Assembly: GCA_050248795.1 (NCBI GenBank)
Contig: JBFWRS010000003.1
Coordinates: 72,156 to 136,155, forward strand
From: CAZTDU01 sp050248795
Lineage (GTDB): Bacteria; Pseudomonadota; Gammaproteobacteria; Burkholderiales; SG8-39
Direction: 5' to 3'
DNA length: 64,000 nucleotides
Under the pieces are notes generated by a model. It had not been told where the DNA came from. It was given only the letters and a program-made list of their open reading frames with translations, and ran no database searches. This document shows, in pieces, positions 34,709-43,541 of the stretch. How positions within the stretch are numbered: the stretch's first letter is position 1; each line of letters starts with the position of its first letter. The position numbers and the translations under genes are program-made.

Positions 34709-37450
34709 ATGCTCGATCTCGAAAACGTACTTCCGGATCGCTCGCAGCACCTGTACCGGCGCGTCGTCGCCGCGATTCCCGAGGCAGCGCTTGCCTATGC
34801 CTGCTACACCGGCGCGATGGATGCGCTTGCCGGCGTGGCGCCTGGGCTCTACCTCTACGGGCTGATCGCCATCGAACTGCTCGGCCTGGCGTGGCTGAGG
34901 CTTGCGCTCGCGCCGATCGACATCGCGTCGGCACGTTCGTGGTGGCGGCGCGCGCTCGGCATCGGCGGCACCGGCATCGCGCTGGCGATCGGCTTCTTCA
35001 ATGCCATCTTCGTGCTGCTCGGCTTCCTCTTCGTCATGCTGTTCGAGCCGCGCACCTTCGTGCTGCTGCTATTGGCACTGACGCGGCGCTCGCTGTGGCA
35101 ATGGGCCTGGGCGATCCGTTCGGTGGACGATGCGCGGCTGCTGCACGAGCACATGAGGCGCGCGTTCCGCGCGCACGGGATCGCGCTGGCGTGCAGCTTT
35201 GCCGTCGGCCTTGCTTTCCACTTCTCGATCGACGCGGACGAAGGGGCCCGCGAACGACTCGGCGATGCGCTGTGGCTGGCGGGCATGGCGGGCTATTTCG
35301 TCGCGCTGGCGATCTACCTGCTGTTCGGGCGCGCGCCGCTGGCGGCGCGCGAGGCGGAATCGGCACCGGCGATGCCGGCAACCCGGCTTGCCCCGGTGGA
35401 CCTTGCGTACTTCGGCGGCATTGCGCGCACCGCGCGCGACCACTGGCCGGGCCTCATCCCCGGTGTGCTGCTGCTCGCTTTCTTCATGGAAGTGGTGTGG
35501 CAGGCGCTCGATGCGGGCGTGCAGGTGATGGCGGCGCCGCTGGGCATCGGGCTGAGCGGCTGGCTGCTCGTCGGGGGCGCCGCGCGCGCGCTGGGCATCA
35601 CCGCGCAGTCGGGCTGGGAGTACGGCTTTCCACGCCTGGTCGACTTCGTGCTGCGCAGCGCGCTGCTGTGGTTCGGCGCCGGCGTGCTGGTGTTCCTCGC
35701 CGTGCCGGTGACCGCCGGCATTTTCGACGTCGAGCTGCGCGTGGCGCGCGATTCGCCGGCGCTCGAGTCGGGCTTCTACGTCGCGCTCGTCGGCATCCTC
35801 TACCTGCTGGCGCGGCTGTGGCCGCTGGTGACATATCCGTTTGCGGTTGCGGTGCTGCCGGCGCCTGCGGCAATTCCGTACGGGTTGAAGGATGCCTGGC
35901 GCATGACAGCCGGCGTGGACGGCTTCCTGCGCGGCGCGCTGCCGCCTTTCGTCGCGGTTGCCGGCGCCATCGCGCTGCTGTCGGTCGCCGGAGACTTCAT
36001 CGTCGTCGCCAAGGCAGTGGCGTACGTCGTGCTCGCGCCGCTGATCGCGCTGATGGCGGTGGAGCGCACTGCGGCAATGGCGGCGCCACTGGACGCGGCG
36101 ACGCCGGACGCAGCAGGAGAATCTGAAACCGCAGCGCAGGCGCGACCCGCCAGGGGCGAGGCCGCGCCGGACATGATCGTGCCGCTGCCGCTGCCGGTGC
36201 CGGCGCCACGCCGACAGGGGGTTGCCGCGCCGCAGCCGGAGCCGGCGCGAGAACACTACTACTCGAAGGAGTGGTCGGACCTGCAGGTGTACGGCTCGGC
36301 GCTGTACAACGAGGACATCCCGACCGCTACCCGGATGCTCGACAAGGGCGTGCCGCTGGACAGCGAAATCAGTGACGGCGATCCGGCATTGCTGTGGGCG
36401 GCGCGCATGGGCAAGCCCGTGTCGTTCCGCTTCCTGCTCGATCGCGGCGCGGACGTCTACGGGCGTGCGCGCCTGGGTGGCGCCAGCGTGCTGCACATCG
36501 CGGCGGCGAAGCCGGTGATGGTGCCGTTCCTGCCCGAGCTGCTGCAGTGGGGAGAACCCATCGACCAGCCGGATAGCTTCGGCCAGTCGCCGCTGCTGTC
36601 TGCGTGCCGCGCCGGCTGCATCGAGGGCGCGCGCCTGCTGCTGGCGCGCGGCGCCGATCCGCGGCTCACCGACAAGCAGGGCTCGAGCGCGCTGCATCAT
36701 TTCGTCGACAGGCTGCGTGCGGGCGAGGTCGGCGAGGATCAGCTCGGGTTCATCCGCGAGCTGCTGGCAGCGGGGCTGGATCCGCTGGCGATAGGCGCCT
36801 ACGGCCGCCACGCGGTGTCGCTCGCAGCCGAGCGCGGCCTCGACCAGGTGCTCGCGCTGTTCAGAGACGCAGGCTCCGACCTGTCAAGGCCGGACCGGCG
36901 CGGCCTTTCCGCGGTGAATGCGGCGGCGGTGCTGGGCCAGACGGATACCGCGCGCGGGCTGCTCGCCGCCGGCGAATCGACGGACTTTCACGGCGCGATC
37001 ATGCTGGGCGACCGCGCCGCGGTTGCGGCGCAGCTCGCAGAACGAGCGGCGCGCGCCAACGAAACGCTGGGCGAGACAAAGCTGCATCCGCTGGCGCTGG
37101 CGGTGAAGCACGGCCACGCGCAGATCGTGCGCCAGTTGCTTGCCGCCGGCGCCGACCCGCGGCAGGCCAGCGGCTGGGGCGGCTCCATCCTGCACAACGC
37201 GGTGCGCCACCTGCCGGATCCGGAGATCCTCGCGGCGCTGGTCGAGCATGGCGCCGAGGTCGATGCGCTGGACGGCGACATGAACACGCCGCTGAACTTC
37301 GCCGCGCGGGACGATGCGCTCGAAGCGGCCGAATTCCTGCTGCGCGCAGGCGCCGACCCCAACGCGAAGACCGAGCGCGGCTACGCGGTGAGCGTGTTCG
37401 CGAAAAGCGAGCGCATGAAGGCGCTGCTGCGGCGCCACGGCGGCGCGTAG
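34709..37450 (+). CDS. Polytopic membrane protein with C-terminal ankyrin repeats
   Basis: A 913-residue two-part protein. The first half (residues about 1-480) has ten or more hydrophobic helices and looks like a permease-scale membrane domain without a recognised family. A proline-rich linker with PLPLPVPAPRRQG follows. The C-terminal half (about 530-913) is built from ankyrin-like repeats with motifs such as DGDPALLWAARMGKPVSFR, GQSPLLSACRAGCIEGARL, LHPLALAVKHGHAQIVRQLL and NTPLNFAARDDALEAAEFLL. The likely topology puts the repeats in the cytoplasm for protein binding. It starts 21 bp after rmuC, and its stop overlaps the GTG start of the next membrane gene (TAGTG). The function is unknown. 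Confidence 0.85.
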   Translation: MLDLENVLPDRSQHLYRRVVAAIPEAALAYACYTGAMDALAGVAPGLYLYGLIAIELLGLAWLRLALAPIDIASARSWWRRALGIGGTGIALAIGFFNAIFVLLGFLFVMLFEPRTFVLLLLALTRRSLWQWAWAIRSVDDARLLHEHMRRAFRAHGIALACSFAVGLAFHFSIDADEGARERLGDALWLAGMAGYFVALAIYLLFGRAPLAAREAESAPAMPATRLAPVDLAYFGGIARTARDHWPGLIPGVLLLAFFMEVVWQALDAGVQVMAAPLGIGLSGWLLVGGAARALGITAQSGWEYGFPRLVDFVLRSALLWFGAGVLVFLAVPVTAGIFDVELRVARDSPALESGFYVALVGILYLLARLWPLVTYPFAVAVLPAPAAIPYGLKDAWRMTAGVDGFLRGALPPFVAVAGAIALLSVAGDFIVVAKAVAYVVLAPLIALMAVERTAAMAAPLDAATPDAAGESETAAQARPARGEAAPDMIVPLPLPVPAPRRQGVAAPQPEPAREHYYSKEWSDLQVYGSALYNEDIPTATRMLDKGVPLDSEISDGDPALLWAARMGKPVSFRFLLDRGADVYGRARLGGASVLHIAAAKPVMVPFLPELLQWGEPIDQPDSFGQSPLLSACRAGCIEGARLLLARGADPRLTDKQGSSALHHFVDRLRAGEVGEDQLGFIRELLAAGLDPLAIGAYGRHAVSLAAERGLDQVLALFRDAGSDLSRPDRRGLSAVNAAAVLGQTDTARGLLAAGESTDFHGAIMLGDRAAVAAQLAERAARANETLGETKLHPLALAVKHGHAQIVRQLLAAGADPRQASGWGGSILHNAVRHLPDPEILAALVEHGAEVDALDGDMNTPLNFAARDDALEAAEFLLRAGADPNAKTERGYAVSVFAKSERMKALLRRHGGA

Positions 37451-38091
37451 TGCCCGCGCCCGCCGCTCCGGTAACGCTGACTTCGCCCTCTACGCTGGCG
37501 CTGTTCGCGGCGAACGTGGTGCCCGCGATCGGCGTGCAGTTCTTCGGCTGGAACATCGGCGACGTGCTGCTGCTGTACTGGGGAGAAAGCGTGGTGATCG
37601 GCTTGTACACGCTGCTGAAGCTCGGCGTGCTGGCGCGCTGGTGGATCCTGCTGCAGGGCCCTTACTTCGTCGTGCCCTTCGGCTTCATGATGCTGTGCTT
37701 CCTTGTCGCCAGCCTGATGATCGCGGACGAGTCGGTCCGGATCGACGCAGGCCGCTACCTGCCGCGGGACTACGCGGGAATCGCGTGGGGTCTTGCGCCG
37801 GCGCTGGCGGCATTCGCCGTCAGCCACGGCGTGTCGTTCTGCGTGAATTTCCTCGGTCGTCGGGAGTACGTCGGCAGGGGCGCCTACGACCTGGTGATCG
37901 AGCCCTATCGGCGCGTGATCCCGATGCTGATCATGGTTCTGCTTGCCGCGTCCTTCGTCACCATGTTCGGCGGCGTGCGCGAGTTGATGCTGGTCGTGAT
38001 CGCCGTCAAGCTTGTCTTCGACGTGGCTGCGCACCTGCAGGAACGGCGGCGCGCGGCCATTCCGGCCCCGCGGCCGCAGGGCCGCTCGTAG
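37450..38091 (+). CDS. DUF6498-like membrane protein, copy A
   Basis: A 213-residue membrane protein with five or six helices and the motif FGWNIGDVLLLYWGESVVIGLYTL. The last part includes FLGRREYVGRGAYDLVIEPYRR and a charged C-terminus. It starts at a GTG that overlaps the stop of the ankyrin gene (TAGTG), so translation is probably coupled. Nearly all of it is repeated as the C-terminal half of the following protein, indicating a recent tandem duplication. The DUF6498 assignment rests on the NIGDVLLLYWGES signature and is from memory of the family; no biochemical role is known. Confidence 0.75.
   Translation: MPAPAAPVTLTSPSTLALFAANVVPAIGVQFFGWNIGDVLLLYWGESVVIGLYTLLKLGVLARWWILLQGPYFVVPFGFMMLCFLVASLMIADESVRIDAGRYLPRDYAGIAWGLAPALAAFAVSHGVSFCVNFLGRREYVGRGAYDLVIEPYRRVIPMLIMVLLAASFVTMFGGVRELMLVVIAVKLVFDVAAHLQERRRAAIPAPRPQGRS
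37471..38054 (+). repeat. Tandem duplicated segment, copy A
   Basis: This 584-bp stretch aligns without visible gaps to 38729-39312 at a fixed offset of 1258 bp, with mostly synonymous differences. It encodes the DUF6498-like membrane domain. In this copy it is a stand-alone gene; in copy B it is fused to an N-terminal soluble domain. Confidence 0.85.
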
Positions 38092-38101
38092 CGGAGGCGC
38101 G

Positions 38102-39352
38102 ATGGGACTGACCGATTTCCTCAAGCGCAAGCCGCGCCTCCGCGCCGAGGCGATCGCGGCGCACTACGGGCTCAGCTTCGAGCGCTCCGACAATCCGGTT
38201 GTTTCCGGGTCGATACAGCCTGACTGGTGGATAGGCACGATCGACGGCACGCAGATCACGCTGCGCGACGCGGGCGGCGTGCTCGAGGTCGTGGTCGGCG
38301 AGATGGCGCCCGCGGTGGACTACGTGCTTGGCCGCTTCGACGTGCGCCGCCCGGCACCGGGCGGCTCGCTGTTGAAGGAGACCAGGATCCGCGCTAAGCA
38401 CCCGGTGCTCGGGCGCTGGTGCTACGTGGTGGCGGCGCACGCGGGCGTGGCGCTGGATCTGCTCGAGAATCGCGACGCGCTGGATGCGCTTGCGGCGTTC
38501 AGCCAGAACGTCGACGAAGTCGCGATCTACCGCCGCGGCGTCGAGCTGCGCTATCCGCTGGCCGCGCCGGAGGGCGCGCTGCACCGGGACATCGCGCTCG
38601 CGCTGCGCATCCAGGCGCAGATGGACAGCAGGCAGCGCCGCGAAACGCATGCCGGCGATGCGGCTGGGGATCCCCAGCCGACCGTCAAGGCCACGTCCCC
38701 GCGCGCACCGGCGCCGGTGCCCGATCCGGTCACGCTGACCTCGCCCTCGACGCTGGCGCTGTTCGCGGCGAACGTGGTGCCGATGGTCGGCGTGCTGTTC
38801 TTCGGCTGGAACATCGGCGACGTGCTGCTGCTGTACTGGGGAGAGAGCGCCGTCATCGGTTTCTACACGCTGCTCAAGCTCGGCGTGGTGGTGCGGAAGT
38901 CGATCCTGCTGCTGGGGCCATTCTTCATCCTGCACTTCGGCTTCATCATGCTGTGGTTCCTCGGCGTCACGCTGATGATTGCGGAAGAGGCAGCCCGGAT
39001 CGACGCCGGCCGCTCCACGCGTCTGGACTTCGCGGCGATTGCCTGGGGACTCGCGCCGGCGCTCGTCGCCTTCCTCGTCAGCCACGGCGTGTCCTTCCAC
39101 GCCAACTTCCTCGGCCGGCGCGAGTACGTCGGCCGGGAGGCGCGCGACCTCATGTTCGAGCCGTACCGGCGTGTCGGCCCGATGCTGCTGATGGTGCTGC
39201 TCGCCGCGTTCTTCGTCACCATGTTCGGCGGCGTGCGCGTGCTGATGCTTGTCGTCATTGCGCTCAAGCTGGCCTTTGACGTCAGCGCGCACCTCGCCGA
39301 GCGGCGGCGCGCCGCAGAGGCTAGTCGGTCCAGTTCCGCACCGGCCCCTTGA
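38102..39352 (+). CDS. Soluble N-terminal domain fused to DUF6498-like membrane domain, copy B
   Basis: A 416-residue two-domain protein. Residues 1 to about 185 are soluble, starting MGLTDFLKRKPRLRAEAIAAH and containing a compact alpha/beta region with WWIGTIDGTQITLRDAGG; its family was not recognised. After a Pro/Ala linker (APAPVPDPV) the C-terminal half is a close copy of the preceding membrane protein, including FGWNIGDVLLLYWGESAVIG. GGAGGCG lies just before the ATG, 10 bp after the previous stop. The 3' end overlaps the 3' end of convergent ctaA by 32 bp. The likely origin is duplication of the membrane gene and fusion to a soluble domain. Confidence 0.8.
   Translation: MGLTDFLKRKPRLRAEAIAAHYGLSFERSDNPVVSGSIQPDWWIGTIDGTQITLRDAGGVLEVVVGEMAPAVDYVLGRFDVRRPAPGGSLLKETRIRAKHPVLGRWCYVVAAHAGVALDLLENRDALDALAAFSQNVDEVAIYRRGVELRYPLAAPEGALHRDIALALRIQAQMDSRQRRETHAGDAAGDPQPTVKATSPRAPAPVPDPVTLTSPSTLALFAANVVPMVGVLFFGWNIGDVLLLYWGESAVIGFYTLLKLGVVVRKSILLLGPFFILHFGFIMLWFLGVTLMIAEEAARIDAGRSTRLDFAAIAWGLAPALVAFLVSHGVSFHANFLGRREYVGREARDLMFEPYRRVGPMLLMVLLAAFFVTMFGGVRVLMLVVIALKLAFDVSAHLAERRRAAEASRSSSAPAP
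38729..39312 (+). repeat. Tandem duplicated segment, copy B
   Basis: Partner of the segment at 37471-38054 (offset 1258 bp). The open reading frame is kept in both copies and many differences are at third codon positions, so both have been under selection since the duplication. Confidence 0.85.
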
Positions 39353-40355
39353 GCGCGTGCATGGTCCACACCGCAGCGCACAGCACCAGCGACGCGGTGC
39401 CCTGGTGCGCGACGCCGAGCTCCACCGGCACGCGCAGCAGCAGCGTGGCGATGCCCAGGCCGATCTGCAGCGCGACGAGGAAGAGCAGCACGCTGGATGC
39501 GAACTGCGCATCGTCCGGCGCGGCGCGGCAGCGCAGCCACAGCCAGGGCACGAAGAGCGCGAGCAGCCAGGCGCCGAGCCGGTGGTCGAACTGCACCGTG
39601 GCGACGTTCCAGAACAGGTTCATCCACCAGGGGTCGAGCTGCAGGATTTCCGGCGGGATCCAGTGCCCGTTCATCAGCGGGAAGGTGTTGTAGGCCTTGC
39701 CGGCGCGCAGGCCCGCCACCAGGCCGCCGGTAAGCACCATCAGGAAGACCAGGAACACCACGCCGCGCGCCATGCGCAGCGCCTTGCGCACGCGGCGATC
39801 GAGCACCACGCGCGCGCGCGGGCTCAACAGGTCCAGCGCCACCCACAGCATCGCGGCGAGGATCAGGAACGCGAGCGCCAGGTGCGCGGTGAGGCGGAAG
39901 TGGCTGACGCGCGGGTCGTCCACCAGCCCGCTCTTCACCATGTACCAGCCCATCGCGCCCTGCAGGCCGCCGAGCACGAAGATCCCGGCGAGCTTCCACG
40001 CCAGCGCGCCGCGGATCGCGCGGCGCGCGAGGAACCACAGGTAAGGCACGAAGAAGGCGACGCCGATCAGCCGACCGAGCAGCCGATGGATGTACTCCCA
40101 CCAGAAGATGCCCTTGAAGCCTTCCAGCCCCATGCCGGCGTTTACCTGCTGGTATTCGGGGGTCTGCTGGTACTTCTCGAACAGCAACTGCCAGTCGGCC
40201 TCGGTGAGCGGCGGGATGGCGCCGATGAGCGGCTGCCATTCGACGATCGACAGCCCCGAGTGCGTCAGCCGCGTGATGCCGCCGACCACGATCATGCCGA
40301 TCACCAGCGCGCAGCAGGCCAGCAGCCATGCCGCGATCGCGCCGTCGCGCCTCAC
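39321..40355 (-). CDS. ctaA: Heme A synthase
   Basis: Eight-helix membrane enzyme (344 residues) of the COX15/CtaA family that oxidises heme O to heme A for aa3-type oxidases. Family motifs are GGITRLTHSGLSIVEWQPL, FKGIFWWEYIHRLLGRLIG with the heme-ligand histidine, and its second-half counterpart ATVQFDHRLGAWLLAL; VAHQGTASLVL supplies a further conserved His. The GTG at 40355 is taken as start because it overlaps the upstream gene stop (GTGA) and begins a helix preceded by basic residues. The protoheme farnesyltransferase gene is not in the window. The 3' end overlaps the convergent membrane gene by 32 bp. Confidence 0.93.
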   Translation of the reverse strand: MRRDGAIAAWLLACCALVIGMIVVGGITRLTHSGLSIVEWQPLIGAIPPLTEADWQLLFEKYQQTPEYQQVNAGMGLEGFKGIFWWEYIHRLLGRLIGVAFFVPYLWFLARRAIRGALAWKLAGIFVLGGLQGAMGWYMVKSGLVDDPRVSHFRLTAHLALAFLILAAMLWVALDLLSPRARVVLDRRVRKALRMARGVVFLVFLMVLTGGLVAGLRAGKAYNTFPLMNGHWIPPEILQLDPWWMNLFWNVATVQFDHRLGAWLLALFVPWLWLRCRAAPDDAQFASSVLLFLVALQIGLGIATLLLRVPVELGVAHQGTASLVLCAAVWTMHALKGPVRNWTD

Positions 40356-40876
40356 GCGTAGACCCTGTTGATGCCGGTGGTCAGCCGCTCCCCGGACACA
40401 CCGTACAGATGCAGCGATACGAGCGTCGCGCTGCCGCGATTGGCGACGCGATGCGCCGCGCGGCCATCGAAGTCCTGCGCCGCGAGCTCGCCCGCGCGCA
40501 GGTGCGTACTCGTGGCGAGCACCGGCAATGCTCCCGGCGCGACCGTGAACTGCTCCTCGGTAAGGTCGCCCTCGACAACACCGAAGGCGCACCAGACGCG
40601 GTGGCCGTGCACCGGGCTCTGCTGCCCGGGCAGCCAGGTGATGACCGTGATGACGAAATCGCCGTCGGCATCCGTATAGAGGAGGTGGCGCATGTACGCG
40701 GTGGGGTCGCCGATGCGGTGCTCGGGCCGCAGCCAGCCTTCCTTCGCGGCTATCGTGCGGCGCATCCCCGTGGCGAGGGCGTCACGGCATTGCGCGGTGG
40801 GAGTGCTGCAGACTGCCTTGGCAAGCTGCGCCAGCGGCGCGAGCAGCGGGTGTATGGGATGCGCCGCAGCGCTCAC
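40352..40876 (-). CDS. Cysteine dioxygenase-like thiol dioxygenase (cupin)
   Basis: A 174-residue cupin. The metal motif PVHGHRVWCAFGVVEGDLTEEQF (read in two parts) provides HxH, and the third His is in GRAAHRVANRG. The layout matches cysteine or 3-mercaptopropionate dioxygenases, which oxidise a thiol to a sulfinate with Fe(II) and O2. ATGA and GTGA overlaps join it to moeA upstream and ctaA downstream. It is therefore the middle of a mobA-moeA-dioxygenase-ctaA operon. The substrate cannot be told from sequence; in many bacteria this family acts on 3-mercaptopropionate. Confidence 0.88.
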   Translation of the reverse strand: MSAAAHPIHPLLAPLAQLAKAVCSTPTAQCRDALATGMRRTIAAKEGWLRPEHRIGDPTAYMRHLLYTDADGDFVITVITWLPGQQSPVHGHRVWCAFGVVEGDLTEEQFTVAPGALPVLATSTHLRAGELAAQDFDGRAAHRVANRGSATLVSLHLYGVSGERLTTGINRVYA

Positions 40877-42138
40877 GCGAGGGCGTCCATGAGCTGGACC
40901 GATACCAGCTCGCCGGCCGCCACCTTGCCGCGATCATGCTCCAGCACGATGAAGCAGTTGGCCTCCGACATCGAGCGCAGCACGCCCGAGCCCTGGCCGC
41001 CGGTGACCCTCACCGTGTATTCGCCCGCGGCATTGCGCGACAGCACGCCGCGCTGGTATTCGGTGCGACCGGGCACCTTGCGCAAGGGTTCGGCGGCAGC
41101 GACACGCAGCAAGGGCGGTGCAAGCTCGCCTGCGCAGCCGCCGAGGTACAAGAGCGCCGGCCGCACGAACTGGTAGAAGGTCACCATGACCGCCACCGGA
41201 TTCCCGGGCAGCCCGAACAGGGTCGCGCTGCCGATGCGCCCGAACGCCATCGGGCGGCCCGGGCGCATGGCGATCTTCCAGAACAGCACCTCGCCGAGCT
41301 TCGCCATCAGCTGCTTGACGAAATCTGCTTCGCCCACCGATACGCCGCCCGAGGTGATGACGACATCCGCGTTCGCCGCGGCGGAAAGGAACGCCGCTTC
41401 CAGCGCCGCCGGGTCGTCGCGCACCACGCCCATGTCGAGGATGTCGACGCTGAGCCGCGCGAGCATGCCGTACAGCGTGTAGCGGTTCGAGTCGTACACC
41501 TGGCCCTCCGCGAGCGGCTGGCCGATCGACGCGAGTTCGTCGCCGGTGGAGAAGAACGCCACGCGCAGGCGGCGCCTGACGCTCACCTCCGCCATGCCCA
41601 GCGACGCCATCAGTCCAAGGTCCGCCGGGCGCACCGCATGGCCGACCTGCAGCACCGGCGTGCCGGCCCTGAGGTCTTCGCCCGCGTAGCGCACGTTCTG
41701 GCCGGCTTTCTGTCCTGCGGGTACCGTGACGCGGCCGCCGGCGGCGCGCACCACCTCCTGGATCACCACCGTGTCCGCGCCCGCCGGCATCACCGCGCCG
41801 GTCATCACGCGCACGCATTCGCCGGCGCCGATGCTGCCGGCGAAAGTGCGGCCGGCGAAAGCGCTGCCGATTTCCTTCAGCTCGGTGTCGGCGTCTGCCT
41901 TCAGGTCGGCCGCGCGCAGCGCGTAGCCGTCCATGGCGGAATTGTCGTGCGCCGGCACGTTGATGGCGGGGACGATGTCCTGCGCCAGCACGCGGCCCAG
42001 CGCCGCGCGCGTGGCGACGCGCTCGATGCCGGCCACCGGCGCGAGGCAGGCGAGGATGGCCTCGCGCGCCTTGTCCACGCGCAGCGCGTTCGGGTCGTAA
42101 TCGTCCATGCAGCTGACGATGCTGTCGATGCTCTTCAT
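40873..42138 (-). CDS. moeA: Molybdopterin molybdenumtransferase
   Basis: A 421-residue enzyme that inserts molybdate into adenylylated molybdopterin. The MoeA N-terminal signature is PAHDNSAMDGYALRA, followed by VMTGAVMPAGADTVVIQE. The MogA-like domain has FFSTGDELASIG, the conserved VITSGGVSVGEADF and FGLPGNPVAVMV. The length is normal. It is joined by ATGA overlaps to mobA (upstream) and to the thiol dioxygenase gene (downstream). Together with mobA and moaA it supplies the bis-MGD cofactor used by NarG and by the formate dehydrogenase in this window. Confidence 0.96.
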   Translation of the reverse strand: MKSIDSIVSCMDDYDPNALRVDKAREAILACLAPVAGIERVATRAALGRVLAQDIVPAINVPAHDNSAMDGYALRAADLKADADTELKEIGSAFAGRTFAGSIGAGECVRVMTGAVMPAGADTVVIQEVVRAAGGRVTVPAGQKAGQNVRYAGEDLRAGTPVLQVGHAVRPADLGLMASLGMAEVSVRRRLRVAFFSTGDELASIGQPLAEGQVYDSNRYTLYGMLARLSVDILDMGVVRDDPAALEAAFLSAAANADVVITSGGVSVGEADFVKQLMAKLGEVLFWKIAMRPGRPMAFGRIGSATLFGLPGNPVAVMVTFYQFVRPALLYLGGCAGELAPPLLRVAAAEPLRKVPGRTEYQRGVLSRNAAGEYTVRVTGGQGSGVLRSMSEANCFIVLEHDRGKVAAGELVSVQLMDALA

Positions 42139-42701
42139 GCGTCGCGCAGTTCTTCCGGAGTGTTGATGTTGCGGAATGCGTCCGCCTGATCGTCGAAGGA
42201 TACCTCGACCACCGAGAGCGTTGCATACCAGGCGTCGATCTTGCGGCCGCCGCCTGCAAGGAAGCGCGTCAGGTGATCCAGCACCGCGCGGCGCACCAGC
42301 GCGAACACAGGGTGCGCCTGCGCGCCGGTCTTCGCCACGGCGATGTCCGCATCGGCCGCGTCGCGCGCATCGCGCAGGCGCGCCACCAGGTCCAGCGGCA
42401 GGAACGGCGAATCGCAGGGCACGGTGACGACGAACTCGGTTTCCGCGGCACTCAGGCCCGCGTGCAGCCCGGCGAGCGGGCCGGCGTAGCCGCCGACCGC
42501 ATCGCCGACGACGCGATAGCCGTACTTTGCGTAGGCATCGGTGCTGCGGTTCGCGTTGATGATCAGCGCATCCACCTGCGGCGCGAAGCGCTCGAGCACG
42601 TGCTCGACCATCGGCTTGCCGTGCAGCAGCGCGAGCCCCTTGTCGACGCTGCCCATGCGCCGGCCCATGCCGCCGGCGAGCACGATGCCGGTAATCGCCA
42701 T
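42135..42701 (-). CDS. mobA: Molybdenum cofactor guanylyltransferase
   Basis: A 188-residue nucleotidyltransferase that adds GMP to molybdopterin to make MGD. The N-terminal motif is ITGIVLAGGMGRRMGSVDKGL (GTP loop and conserved Lys), followed by INANRSTDAYAKYG and VPCDSPFLPLDLVARL with the metal-binding Asp. The C-terminal NINTPEEL is typical. The ATG overlaps the stop of the AraC regulator (TGATG) and its own stop overlaps moeA. MGD is needed for DMSO-reductase-family enzymes such as NarG and FdhA. Confidence 0.95.
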   Translation of the reverse strand: MAITGIVLAGGMGRRMGSVDKGLALLHGKPMVEHVLERFAPQVDALIINANRSTDAYAKYGYRVVGDAVGGYAGPLAGLHAGLSAAETEFVVTVPCDSPFLPLDLVARLRDARDAADADIAVAKTGAQAHPVFALVRRAVLDHLTRFLAGGGRKIDAWYATLSVVEVSFDDQADAFRNINTPEELRDA

Positions 42702-43507
42702 CACTGCGCGCCCGGTGCCGCGGGCTTGAAGCGGGTGGGGGGCACGCCGAGCTCGCGCTTGAACATGGCGCAGAAGGCGCTGGGGCTTTCGTAGCCCAGG
42801 TCCAGCGCGATCGCGGTGATCGATCGGCCCTCGGAGATCCACGTGATGGCGTGCACCAGCCGCGCGCGCCGGCACCATTCGGCGAAGGCGAGCCCGGTGT
42901 CGCGGCGAAAGCGCCGCGCCAGCGTACGCGCCGACATGTGGTGGCGCGCGGCGAGTTCTTCCAGCGTCGCGCGCTCGGCAAGTCCGTCCAGCACCTGCCG
43001 GCAGATCGCCGCCAGCGGCCCCTTTGCCGGCACCGGCAGGCCGATCGGGAACTCGGCGAGCTTCTGCAGTTCGTCCAGCAGCACCACCGCGAGCCGCCCG
43101 TCGGCGCTGCGCTCGTCGTAGTCCAGCGGCAGCTCCATGACGCGCAGGATCAGTTCTCGCAATAGCGGCGTGACTTCGAGCACCATGGGCTTCTTCGGCA
43201 TCGCCGGCACCGCGCCGGGTTCCACGTACAGCGTCCGAAAGCGCAGGCCGCCGGCGAAGGCGAGGCGATGCTCGATGCCGGCGGGCATCCACGCCGCGCG
43301 CTGCGGCGGCACGATCCAGGTCTCGTTGCGCGTCGCCACCGTCATCACGCCCTCGGCCGCAAAGAGCAACTGCGCGCGCGGGTGCGAATGCCAGGGCGTC
43401 GCGCCCTGCCGCGGATGGTCGAACGCCATCGGCGCCACCGGCCTCGGCGTGTTCTGGTAGCGCGGCGAGTCGCCGAGCCTGGCCATGCCTTGTCGCATTC
43501 GCGACAT
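42701..43507 (-). CDS. AraC-family transcriptional regulator with cupin sensor domain
   Basis: A 268-residue regulator. The N-terminal cupin-type domain has the HxHxxxQ motif in WHSHPRAQLLFAAEGVM. The C-terminal AraC domain has two helix-turn-helix units: ATLEELAARHHMSARTLARRF, and SITAIALDLGYESPSAFCAMFKRELG in two parts. It heads the mobA-moeA operon (TGATG overlap) and is divergent from an MFS transporter, which is the most likely target. ATG at 43507 lies inside a TGTCGC dyad; ATG at 43486 would free the dyad as an operator. Neither start has a good ribosome site. Confidence 0.9.
   Translation of the reverse strand: MSRMRQGMARLGDSPRYQNTPRPVAPMAFDHPRQGATPWHSHPRAQLLFAAEGVMTVATRNETWIVPPQRAAWMPAGIEHRLAFAGGLRFRTLYVEPGAVPAMPKKPMVLEVTPLLRELILRVMELPLDYDERSADGRLAVVLLDELQKLAEFPIGLPVPAKGPLAAICRQVLDGLAERATLEELAARHHMSARTLARRFRRDTGLAFAEWCRRARLVHAITWISEGRSITAIALDLGYESPSAFCAMFKRELGVPPTRFKPAAPGAQ
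43491..43506. promoter_or_regulatory. Inverted repeat between AraC regulator and MFS gene
   Basis: TGTCGCATTCGCGACA has 6-bp arms around ATTC. It overlaps the first codons of the regulator if that starts at 43507, but is intergenic if it starts at 43486. It is a candidate binding site for the divergent regulator. The AraC family more often uses direct repeats, so the call is tentative. Confidence 0.4.
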
Positions 43508-43541
43508 ATTTTGTCACACGTGCGGAAACGCGCCAGAACGC

